Assembly (NCBI GenBank): GCA_016165875.1
Contig: JABBOT010000003.1
Coordinates: 35,685,860 to 35,749,859, forward strand
DNA: 64,000 nt
Direction of reading: 5' to 3'
Origin: Acanthopleura granulata
Lineage: Eukaryota; Mollusca; Polyplacophora; Chitonida; Chitonidae
Shown here in pieces: positions 11,383 through 23,400 of this stretch. The notes beneath the pieces were generated by a model. That model worked only from the letters and a program-made list of their open reading frames with translations, had not been told where the DNA came from and did no database searches. Position 1 is the first letter of the stretch. Every line of letters begins with the position of its first letter. Position numbers and translations under genes: made by a program.

Positions 11383-13287
11383 CACAGTCAGGAAGACTAT
11401 ACAGAAATATACCATGTCCGAAGGAAAACATACCAACTTTCAAGTCGACATTTTGCGTTCTTACGTAAATGCAAAACTTCATAATGTCCCTAAAAGGTCA
11501 AGGCTATACAAGAGAATGCTAAGCAGGTCTAAATCAAACAATAACGGTCTCAACACGTATATGTGGACTTTAGAGACACCTATCCTTACATCTTCCGGTT
11601 AATGACGTCCTCGCTGTATCCTTGCGCGCCCCGCTGCCAAGAAGACTGAATATCAACACTCCAGGCGGCTCCCCCTACCCTTGACTGGCTCAGGAGTGAG
11701 ATCGCCCCGCCCTGAACAGTTAAGGTAGGTGTTAGGTCGATAACGTTAGGTGTGAAGTAGGTTTCGTATATGTATATACTGAGCACTAGCATGACCTTGT
11801 CGGTACGTGCAAACATAGATCCGCACAGTTCTCGACTGGTAAAGGCCTAATTAACTGATAAATGATTAACCCTTTATATTCGTTTTCATTTTCATAAGTA
11901 TCATGTATACAATTGAATTCTATTAAACAGAAGCTTTGCATTCATTGACATGAAAACAAATTTTTTTTAAAAGAAATGAAGGAAGTATGATATATATGAC
12001 TGGGGCTGTTTATTTAATAAGGTACAGGTAACTTAAATTATAACAGATCTACACTCTCTTATTCAAGCGCGTATGTATAGGCCTAATCATTAAATAAACT
12101 CGACTTATAAACTTATATATACAAATAAAAAAAAAAGCAGACCCTGAATGTCATCAGTCAAAACGTATTTCTAAATAATCAAACTGTATTATAACTTAGA
12201 GATAAAAAAACATCTTGCCCAAAATCCGCTATACCAGGATATTATATATATATAACTTGTCAATCGATACAAGTTATATATTCCCTCTGTGACTTTAATG
12301 TCTACGTACGAACTCCAGCGACTTCGAAACAGTCTCTTTGTAAGCTAATGATACAACAAGATAGAATATGCCAACTTCATATATTTCGCAAACAGTTCCA
12401 GAAACAGTTTCTCTATATATTACCAGAAATAGTTTCTGTGTAATAATACAGGCTAACAGGTTCAGAATTGTGTATCACGATGAAATCATATAATAAGTAC
12501 AGAATATGCCAATTTCATAATTTTCGCAGAGGCGGGGAGGAGTAAAGATCAAGTATGCCACAAACCAAGGTATTTCTTTTTGTTTTACAACAAAACAAAG
12601 CAGCTCCCCGTCTCTGACATACCGACATTTTAGCTTCAGGGAGGGGCACAATCAGCATACGTGTGTATTGTACACAAGAATAATCCGTTACTTACCACAC
12701 CAATACAGTGATAGTCCATTGTGAAGTTTTGTTTTTTTGCGATGTGTAAAGTTCATACCCTCATCTCTGCAGGATTCGCCACCAGTAGTTTCATCTGTCA
12801 CAAGTCATATGCCAGTTGCCATCATCTCGGATGTGTCAGCTATTTCTATTGGCCCAGGAATAGTATAACATTGCGCGGCCTATAGCTGGCTTATCGCACA
12901 TGTAGAAGACGTGATCGCACGCTGCATTGTGTCTCGCGTAAGCGGTTTTGTTTTGACATTTCATAGTGAAATAGGGGTATGACATGACATTTAGGTTTCC
13001 TAAATAAATTTCTACAAATATGGGTATGCACTGCAATTATTCCACGGCCTAATTATTACCATATTGTTGACCATCTTTGACTCTAATTTATAAACAATTT
13101 TAGAATGGCATGTAAAACTTCAGCTTCTAAGAAATAAGACCAGGGAAACAATACAGACTTAGACGTCAGAAGATGTGTATTTTTTTCAGTTTAAAATAAA
13201 TAATTGACACATTTTAGAAACATTAACAATATGGAAACAATACACACTTACATATTTGTAAACGTGTATTCTTTCAGTTCAAACTTT

Positions 13288-13350
13288 GTCGCCAGGATTA
13301 TGGCTGAAACTTTATCGATGCGATATTAAACCACAAACATTCATTCATCC
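13288..13350 (+). repeat. Second SINE-like family fragment
   Basis: TCGCCAGGATTATGGCTGA, then ATCGATGCGATATTAAACCA and CATTCATTCATCC, a decayed match to the copy at 1774. Confidence 0.55.
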
Positions 13351-14283
13351 AAAATTTTTCTTCACACAAACTTTTACTCGCTAGACCACTTGTAATTTTT
13401 TTTTTTTTTTTCGGAATCGCTGATTTCACCCTGCATGTTTATGCTGCCGAGTCTCATAAATATACATGAAATGATCAAAATATTTTAAAAAATCGATAAA
13501 CAAATATTAGATTTTCAAATGAATTGAAGTGATTGACTGACTGCTCGATAGCTCATCGGCATTTCGTGACGATGTTTGGTTTCTATAGATTGTGATCATA
13601 ATTCAAATCCGTGATTTGTTCTTATGGTATTTTTTACTTCGACATCACAATTTAAATAGTCTGTGTGTGACTGAAAATAAATATATTGCTATATTCTGGT
13701 ATTGTTTGGAAAATATTTTTTTACTGGTGTGAACAAAACACACAGATGCCTATTTCATTTTCCTTAACGAGGGACAGTGTGTTTCATTGGCACGTGCTGT
13801 CGAAGACACTGACAAGTCTTGCGTTGGGACGTAGCTAACAAGTGGCTTTTGTTTGCATATTAAATATTCAAGGAAAGAAAAGATCGAGCCTAGCTGGTGT
13901 GTCCTTTCTGAGAAAATTGACTTGACAACGGCCAGTCACAGGGGCGAAAAGCTGACAAAATGAAAGTCCCGTTTCCAGAAGAACTTATGCTATAACGGTA
14001 AAAAATTTTTAAAAATCCCTGGTCGTTATTGAATTAATTGATTAGGAAGACAAAAGATGGGCAGGACAAGTCCAGCGTTTAAGCTGATCTCGACAAAGTT
14101 CCCTCCCCCAGCACCCACCAGCCCCCAGCCACCCATAAGGGCTTACAGTGTGACCTTTGTAAAAAGTTATGTTTGTTCCTGCATATGGTTTTAAGATCGA
14201 CCCGACTGTCCAATCAATGATGTCGTTTGTTGGCCGCGATGGGTCGGTTTAGCTTAGGGACCACCTGCGAATTTCCCACCCTC

Positions 14284-14290
14284 TATAAAA
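14284..14290 (+). promoter_or_regulatory. Candidate TATA box of the dsf-like receptor
   Basis: TATAAAA lies 168 bp upstream of the chosen start codon. Transcription would begin near 14315 and give a 5' UTR of roughly 140 nt, which places the earlier in-frame ATGs at 14227 and 14239 upstream of the transcript. Inference from sequence only. Confidence 0.5.
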
Positions 14291-14451
14291 CCAAGCTCAA
14301 GGCAAATAAAGCGCATCTAATCCAAACTGTGCACAAGACGGATAGCTCATTTAGATTTCAGTCATATTCGGCTGTCCAAGTCGCCCCAAAAGCATACCAC
14401 AAAGCATCGGCTTATGAGACAGGCGAAATTGAGTTTTGCGGAGCTGTAGAG

Positions 14452-14482
14452 ATGTCATCTGGGCGAAATGGGCCTCTCAAGA
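14452..14482 (+). CDS. dsf: dsf-like receptor, coding exon 1
   Basis: ATG at 14452 encodes [10 protein letters not shown] plus one base (phase 1), then the donor GTAAGTAA. The joined codon A|CG gives Thr11 before DRLLDIPC. The frame is open upstream to 14227, but those ATGs precede the TATA-defined transcript and the extra residues look like no receptor. The 10-residue lead is similar in size to that of Dsf. Confidence 0.8.
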
Positions 14483-17400
14483 GTAAGTAACATATATGTA
14501 TGTATATACTTATCACTGATTCGTATAGTTTTCAATATCGATCTGTATCGATATTTCCCATCAAATGAGTGAGTTCAGTTTTTACTTACGTATCATTTTT
14601 TCTTAAGAAAAAAGATAATATGACAAATTTAATATGAGGGAAACCAAAAGAATTAGTATAATTAGATGTGTAATATTTTGAGATACGATAAATATTGAAA
14701 TGTGTGGAGCTAAGTTCATTCAAGGCAAGAGGTGTACATTTGATAAAAACACGAATTTATTGTCACTTTATGTATTTATAAAGGAAATTATAATCTGAAC
14801 AAATTGCTAAATGAAAGTGTCAAAAAGCTACCAAATCCAAAATAATATTGTATATATATAAATCAGAATAATTGAAGCTTGTACTATCGGTAACTTGTAC
14901 GTGTTAATCCAAAAGTTTTCTTTCCGTAATGGAATTTTAAATAAATAAACTATAAATTAAGCGTTTTGATGCTGACAAGAAACCATGCATGCAGGAATTT
15001 TAATGAAGAATTTTCGATTGTAATCGAAACGTACAGATGATTCAAGCACACGTGCTTTTAGTTAAATGTAGCCATCAGTATATGATGCCACGATTTCGCA
15101 TTAAATAGATCGGTCCACGTACAGAAGGGGGTCATATTACCTAGCGACTGTTTCGATTAACTGTAATTAAGGTCGTTGTAAGGATACGTCATTCTTAAAA
15201 TTCCGACATTCATACCGGTGCTACACGTGAATTTGATGTATCCAAATTATCGGAATTGTTGTAGTTTTGTAATTCTTGCTAAACAAATCGTTAACTAATG
15301 ACAATTGGTGAATGATGAGGCGAAGCTTTTACGTCACATTCGCAGTATATTTAACCACATCATGGTGACATTGATGAAGGACAAGCGAGACTCACGACAC
15401 AAAACGTCTGGCGTTTATATTTGTATATTATTACCAAAGAAATTTTCGTACTCAGCTTGTAAAATTTCCATTTAGGAAAAATTTTTTTACTCTAAAGAGA
15501 TTCCCTACAATTTGATGAAACAGTATGAATGTTAATATCTGTAACTTTTGAGGAATACTCCAATCATGTAAACAAGACAAGTAACTCTGATAAATGCATA
15601 TGACAAATAAAGGTCAGGCCTACCAACTGGTGTTTTGTTTTTTCGGTTTGTTTTTTTTTTTGTTTTTTTTTGAGAATTGCAGAGGTTGAAAGAACTTGGT
15701 CAAAGTAAATGGCTTAGTCTTGCTCATAGCCAAAATTTCAAAACCGATTCATTTATTCTCTATATATACGAGTATTTCATTGACTGATTCATTTATCTAT
15801 GTAAATAAAACAGATTCATGCATACTTTGATTAACTCCAGCTGAAAATAGATTCATTAACTGCCAACCTCGATGACCAGAACGCTGCAGCAGATCTAGCC
15901 ATTGTTGTCTTGATGAACGGTGTATAATAAAGGAATAACATGTAATGATTCCGTAACTCATATACAATTTGTAATCACGCTAATTTAAAACGGAAAGCAA
16001 ATCTGTCCTAATTTCAGCGTATTTTTCAAAGGTTCGTCCAGTGCAAAAGAATATATATTTAAAGAAACATTGTACACAACCCACAGTCATTGCGTCTACT
16101 GCACGGATATACCTATACTATATACCCAAATGTATAATGTAGCACCTGTGCATCGCAAATTCCAAAACAACCACTTTCAAACATATAAGACTAATTTTCT
16201 GGACCCAATGTCCAGTTAATTACAGTCAGTCGTAATTAGTACGTAACTCACCTGTGCTCATATATACCAACAAACTTCCTTTATCTGAAATCGAGAAGAA
16301 AAAGGCAGTGAAAGGCATGATTTTTCTCCATGAGTCAGTTAACGACACACACTGTTGTTCTGATCAAGTCCCATGTTGGGGAAGTGTTTGGGTTTAGTTG
16401 GGGGTGAAAAGGGAGAGCAGGGTGCGAGGGATGGATGTCATTTTCAAGAGAAATTGTCCAAATACTCATTCATTTTTCTTCAAATGTTAACAAAAAAAAA
16501 AAAAAAAAGAAAAAAACCCCAAAACACAAAACAAAACACATTGAGACGGTTGGAATGGTTGCGATGATTGGCACTTTATTGCAGATTTCATACTCAGTAT
16601 AAAGCTTACATGAATACATGCTTATGTCGTGCCAAGATGCACTAATTATAAGGATGTTCCCTTGCGAGATCATCGAAAATTTCACAAATATCCATAATAT
16701 AATTAATTGTAAAAAAAAAAATACTTTTACCCGAAGGACTCTGATATTACTTTATATTAAAAAATACCTAAATTTGAATGTGGCATGTTTAAGACCTTTT
16801 CTGTTTCGATCTAGTTATAGCGACAATTAATTATATATATTAATATATAATTAATATACCGCAATTAATATCATATCGTACGTCGATTAAAATATGTAAT
16901 TATGTCCGTATATAGATTTACTTTCTAACTACCTTGAATAATATCAAATAAATCCTAAAGATAAATTAAGGATTTGTCACACAGATTTTCACTGTCATTA
17001 GAGTAACAGTAATTTTTAATTCTAATGCATGTATTTTAAATCAATCATTCGCACTTTATAAAAAAAATGACAACACATGCACATATATATTTTATATATA
17101 GAAAAGTCAACATGCAGTTTTGGGCATCTAAAATATCACACAACTCAGCTATTTATCAAATCTAATATTGTCCGAGTATTTGAGCTCATAAAGTGTTTTC
17201 ATTAAATGAAATAAAAAAAAAATTTGACACCCATATAAGGTTTTATGCAAATTACCTTATAATTGTGTAAAGAACATAGCCCGACCTTTTAGAACTTTTA
17301 ACTTTGGAAGGTTAAAGTGTAAAGAGTACATTTATGTAAGCTTGAAGTGTCAAGGCAGATGCAGAAAAGTATTTTACATAAATAACCACGCTATTAATGC

Positions 17401-20400
17401 CACGTGTGCAAGTGCAATTAAACTCAGTGTTCATGATCTGTGTTACATTACAAATGTTTTAACTGTATCCGTTCATAGATATATACATGCATGCGGGCAA
17501 CAAAACATATGAGCGAAGTTTGGTATTGGTAGATGTTCCGGGAAAACCCGACATGATACTACAATGGGTATTCTAATTTTGCCATGTTTTGTGACGATAA
17601 TGACTTTATTGATTGTAATTACAGCGCATCAATTATTTGTCAAAGAGTAATTACAACACTGTGCCGTTCTGACCGTGTACATTCCGAGTGTGCATATAGC
17701 CAATACCAGAGACGTTCTCGAGTGATCCCCAGTAACGGATATAATCCTTACAAATCTTCACCGATACGGGTGTGACTTTTTCGTTAAAGCAAAACCTGTC
17801 GATCAGAACAGGTAGATGGGCTTGAAAAGAGGGTTTGAACCAGTTATTCCGCAGCTCACCCTCTGCTGTGGACTTTGCGTGCCGGGTGCAAAAGGCCTCA
17901 TCGTGTGCCCCTGAGCGCCTTAGTCAATTTCTTCGGCAAAAGCTAAAATTAAAGTGATCGACACACGGGCAGAGGAAGAAAAAATACAAAACTGAAAAAC
18001 AAGTCTTTGTGAAGAATAAAACAAGCAGAAAGGCATCGGTAACGTGAAAGTCAATCAATTCTAAACCCCGTGAAACTGGCGCATATCAATTTTTCATATT
18101 CCTCTCTATTCATGAGTCCGGCCTACCCGCAGTCGAAATCTGTCGGTTTCTCAGCCTCTGAATAGAGGTGGCGACCAGCTTATGAATGCTTTTCTCCGCC
18201 AGTCCCCGCAAAGCCAAAGACGACCAAGTCCCTCCCATTTACCGGGCGGTCGGCGGTCGATACGATCCCATCACATTAAACGTGCGCGATTTGATTTTAA
18301 AATTACAACTTCAAAGTCTTAACGACGACGGGGATGAGCGGCTTGCCTCGCAGAGACTGCTTAGGCCTTGTGTCTAGTGGGCAGCATGTCAACTATCAGC
18401 AGCTTTCTGCTGTATTTCTCACCCCATCCCACCCCAACCAACTCCACCCCCTTCATCCCATTGACACAACCCTGGGTCATCTCTGGGACATACTATACAA
18501 ATGCGATATATTTCCACCACCACCGACCACCTCTGTCAGTACACAAATATTACCTCTGCCTTTTCATACAGAATATTATTGAATATTACAGAATATTATT
18601 ATTATCATTGAATATTATTTTTTTATCCTCTAAAATATTGACAAAATGTTATGGATTATTTATATGTCGGATTAACAGTGGATTGCAATAGTGCCACAGC
18701 GGGTCAAATGTAAAAAAATTAATGACACGTATTGTTTAACAATCATTAAAATCCGAAAACGTACAATTAGGTTTGTTGTTTACATACGTATTGCGGTTAA
18801 AAGGAAAAGTTTAAAATGTTTATCGCACATATAAATGTAACCAAACAATTTTAATTTAAGAAAAAGGCTGTATACTTGTGAGGCACTCTGCTTACAAGGG
18901 CTCACTTAAAAACGCTGATTTATTCTGTCTGCCTGAAGTTCATCAATACATCCTAATTGTGAAATTAAACACTATTATTTGGAGGTGTGGAAATGTTTTG
19001 TTCAAGTTTTCCAGTCCAGTTTGTTCAGCATTTCCTCAGTACTTGAGTATAAGAGCAGACGAACAATTGATCGGTTGTCAATCTCGAGTTAACAATCTCT
19101 AAGCACGTGCGAAAGACCGCCAGCACGTGCCAGCATGACGTCAATGTGGGTAGCTGTCAGGAAAACCCACGTGATTTGCTGAGTGACAAGGCCAACTAAG
19201 CTAAAAGTGTCAAAGTGTTGACATATTAACTGTAAACAGACAGTCTTCAAAGTGAATTAAACATTGCCAATTACGCCTTGTTTACGATGCTTCTTGTTTT
19301 GTTTATTAATTAATTAAGTCATTCATTTATTTTGTTTCGTTTTGTTCTTGACGAACCAGTGTAGGGTTAACCAGCAACATATATCGGTCACTTTCAAAAA
19401 AGAGTTCGATTTTCTATTTTAATCAGCTGTTTCAACGTGTAATTCTTGTATAATATTATGTTTGTAGTGATACGAATCCATAATGTATGCCAATGGGAGA
19501 TTACGAGGTCATATTCTCTTCACTGCAAACCATGCCCTGTAATGCATGACAGTCTTCCATAGTATCACAACAAAATCGGTTGCCGGTTCAAATCCAGACG
19601 CGTTTTCTACAGCTTTTCATCTCGATGTTTTGTCTAGATGTGATTGTACTTAAAGGGACTTGCATGATTAGGCGGTTGTAGAATTGTTGGTGAATGAAAT
19701 CGACAATAGTCCTAGTGAAACCATCGCACTTAGTCTGGTACCTGACAAACTTACTGACATATGATCGCAGTCCATATGGCTCATATCTGTATTACGTACT
19801 GCTTATGCTCGTAAGTTTGAAACTGTCACGAAGAATTTTGAGTTTGGTTTAGAAAGAGCCGAAAATACTGACATCCCCCCCCCAAAAAAACAACAAAAAA
19901 ACAAACAAACAAAAAAAACAAAATGTGTTGCATGTGACGAAACACATGACATTTCTGAGTGCACAATTTAAAGGAAGGGTGTGGGACGACACTTTGGACG
20001 ACACAATTCTAATTCGAATTATTTTTTTGCTGCTTGTAGCGGATCGTCTACTGGACATCCCGTGTAAAGTGTGTGGTGACAGAAGTTCCGGCAAGCATTA
20101 TGGCATCTACAGTTGTGATGGTTAGTCTTTATCACTTTTATATGGATTTATTGTAATAACATATATGCTTTTTGTGGTTAAATGTTTGAGCATAGTTTTA
20201 TGACATTACATAGGTTTTTTATATTTACTTATTTTGATATTCTTTTTTTTTTTTGTAAATTTGATTCATATGTTTATATTTGATTCCTACTTAATTATGA
20301 ACATGGTTTGCCAGCAACTTGTGGGTTTACCCCGGCTTCCTCCTTTTATAATGCTGGCCGAAGGCGTATGAGTGAAATAGTCTTGAGTATGACATAAAAC

Positions 20401-23400
20401 ATCAGTTAAATGAATTAATAAACCAGTAAATAATTCCGAACACAAGAATGTTTCTTTTATATAAGACGATGGTTAGGATGATGGAAGAAACAGTATGTTG
20501 AAGTCAGGAAGAAACCTACATATTTCGCCACCTGGAGCTTTTTCAAGCCACGATCTTGCTCAGTCCACTAAAGCGCTGTTAGAGGTCAGAGGCTCGAATC
20601 CAAGTAGCGTCAGTTGTGCCACGCCTTTAAGTCATGGAAGTTTGCAGGTACCTGACGAAGAGCTGTGGTTTACTCCCTGCCCTCCACCCCTCCACCAAAA
20701 CAACTCAGTTCGCTGTCATATAAGTGAAAAGCTAAAATGAAATAAAATACCAGAAAAAAAAGAAGCAAGAGCAACTTTCAGCAAAGTAATGGATTACGAA
20801 AGCGGCAGTGGAATTTACAACAAGAAACATGAGATCTATCCTGGTTCCACTGGAGTGCCGAACAATTTGTAAACTTGACGTTAAAATTGCTGTTGGTTGT
20901 GACTGAATAGATTCATAATGGTTAGGAGCCATCAATACTCAGTGATTACCGCATTGTGCGTGTGGTTCTTTCTGCGGGGTTATGGGATGCTTCATGTAAA
21001 TGTGAATGGGATATATATATGTACTTTTATAACCACATTTAGGACAAAAAACCTGGTATTTCATGACCTAATTTTAAGCATTAGAAAGTTCAAACTAACT
21101 CCTTTTCAAAAATTCAGATCATAAGTAGGCCGACTGGTGTGTTTACTTAAAGTAGCACATGCCTAATATGCAAGATTAAGGATATTCCAAGCTGAAATAA
21201 CAGAATGCGGCCCAAGATCATCTTTTGTGAAATCATATAGGTGGCAGAATTGTTGAATGCTATCTATATTCAACATATATAAGTTCTGTACAAATAGCAT
21301 TCAGACGATGTTGCCGATTATAGACAAAATACCCGCCAAAAGTCGGTATTGCTTAGCCATCTGTGCAAAGTAGGAATATCACGCGGGTGTCTGGATTATA
21401 AAGGGGCGTGGGGGTGTCGTGTCTGGTGTCATAATGCTGTGCCTCTCAGGTTCTATATTGTATTAATATATACGCGTCTCAAGTTACATCTTATATGTGC
21501 CTGTCAGCTTCTGGCTCTTGTACAACTTCTGACGTTTTGCATAGTATGCATACTCTTCAATTTCTCCACATCAAATTGCACAGTTTTGAATTGGATGTGT
21601 TATATATGGATTGTGTAAAACATTAATCTTGTTAATATTTATTGAATTATATGCCTATTTCTTAATAAGGCCCATCCCTCATTTTGTATATCGGCCCTTA
21701 AGACTGAGTGTTCTTTTTCCCTTCGTAAAAGGATTTCAAACTCTGATTCTTTACTGGCCAAAGAATCTCTTCATTCATAGTGCGGAAATGCTTAAGCTTT
21801 ACTGTTCGTTGCCTTTTAAGCACCTTTTAAAAGTTGTTCTTGGGTTCATACCCAGAAGAAACTTCCCACAGAAGTTATTTATAGTGAATTTTCCCGTGAT
21901 CCGTCCTAATGCATGGATGGATGATCTCATATAGTAGGTCTGCATGAACCGATATTCTGCTGGTAGTATACATGCAGGGATTCAGGAGGCTTGGTCCTTT
22001 TGCCTTACTTAAATGCTCTTATTTGTTAAATATAAAAATATTTTGTATTATTCCAGGTCGATTACGAATAGTAAAATAATATTAATATCGCTGCAACAAC
22101 ATGAAAACAGGTGGGGGCAAATTGTTTGTATTAGCAGACTTTGTTTCGCTGAAAGTGTATTTAACATTTCGAAAGTAAGAGTACATTAAAGTAATTAGTT
22201 TCACCTTGTCATGTGAACGAAACTTAGGTGTAGTAATGAATGTATCAAAAAGGCTCAGAACCATTGTGATTTTCTCATCAAGGGAAGTTTGGAAACACAT
22301 TCTCGTTTCCATAGGAAGCATAACCGGACTGCCCTTTTGGGGTTCCAGTGTAGCACTTCTGTGAGTTATATAAGATTCAGGTTACACATGCGCAGTTCGT
22401 GCGACTGGATAAAAGATTTGCCGGGACACTAATTGGATAATACTGCCGCGCAGACATTATAGGTTGGAATATATTATTTCCCCCACAGCATGCTATTTTA
22501 CGCCCAGTTAAAATACATCGGAATTTTGTCTGTTTTGGACAGAAATGACAACTCTTTATCAAGGCATATATACTTCCCATCTGCCTACATGGTGATATAA
22601 TATCGTATTTGGTGGCCTTTCACCGCGCGAAAGTTTCTGGATATACAGTTTTGGGGTTGAAGTTAACAAATTTAAAGAAACTCTATGCGTTCATGTAACT
22701 TTGTGACCGTTGTTGTAAGAAGACAGTGACGTGACATGACCGAAGCAACGCGGAGACAACATCGCATAAGCCCAAACCAATAAACTAATTAAAAGTAGCC
22801 ATTCCACACATTTCCCTCTTAGGTAAAACGTAATTATTGTCACATTGCTTAGTTCGTGGTTCCATACTGGAAGCTATAATTTTGACACATTTGCCTTAAA
22901 ATGTCATTTATTAAGCAACAGATTGCTGATAATGAAAAAATCATTTGTATATGAGCGAAAGAGAGTCATATTTCCTAGAGTTTGTTATTTGCCTCAAAAT
23001 GTAAAGAAAAATGTTCTCGAATTTACTTTTTAAATTAATTGTTCATTTTTACTAATGACTTTGTTCGATCGGAAGACTACTCAAAATTTTGCAACAATAA
23101 TACCATGAAATGTACCAGCAAATACCACATTTTATTCCAAAGGATTTTTTTTTTGCTTATTTTCCTTTTAAAACATGCGCCATAGAGGTATCATCGATTT
23201 GAACTTGGACCAACCATTCTTTGGGACCAACCCAGCGTTCAACCAACTTGAATTTCCTTCCATCTTTGTGGAGAAAAAAACTGTTTTCGTATCAGTCTCA
23301 GTGGTTGAAAGTTAATGAAGCAAGGGACAAAAAAGACGAAAAAAATCTTGCGAGTTTTCTGGCTGCATGACTACGGCAGCTTTTCACATGGGCAAAAAAA

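Larger units (their letters stand above)
2291..14283. other. Intergenic region, CCDC83-like to dsf-like receptor
   Basis: About 12 kb between two divergently transcribed genes. It must hold the non-coding first exon and promoter of the CCDC83-like gene (not located) and the promoter of the receptor. Recognisable contents are an ATAA microsatellite near 3871-3935, SINE copies at 5186, 6809 and 9831, G-runs at 7655-7696, a nested inverted repeat at 8121-8262, a degenerate tandem array at 9560-10890 and a short tandem array at 11262-11382. A GC-richer block at 11600-11740 includes TGACGTC, but I could not assign it to a gene. No convincing coding exon was seen. Confidence 0.6.
14483..20039 (+). 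other. dsf-like intron 1
   Basis: Phase-1 intron of 5,557 bp, GTAAGT…TTGTAG. It contains an AT-rich palindrome near 16822-16860, a GC-richer block at 18060-18370 (no gene recognised) and a cluster of CACGTG and TGACGTCA motifs at 19104-19173. The remainder is AT-rich with nothing I can assign. Confidence 0.75.

Noticed and set aside
14227..14451. Longer N-terminus for the receptor from ATG 14227
   Set aside because: Lies upstream of or across the TATA box, shows no receptor-like sequence, and NR2E proteins have short N-termini. Not strictly excluded.
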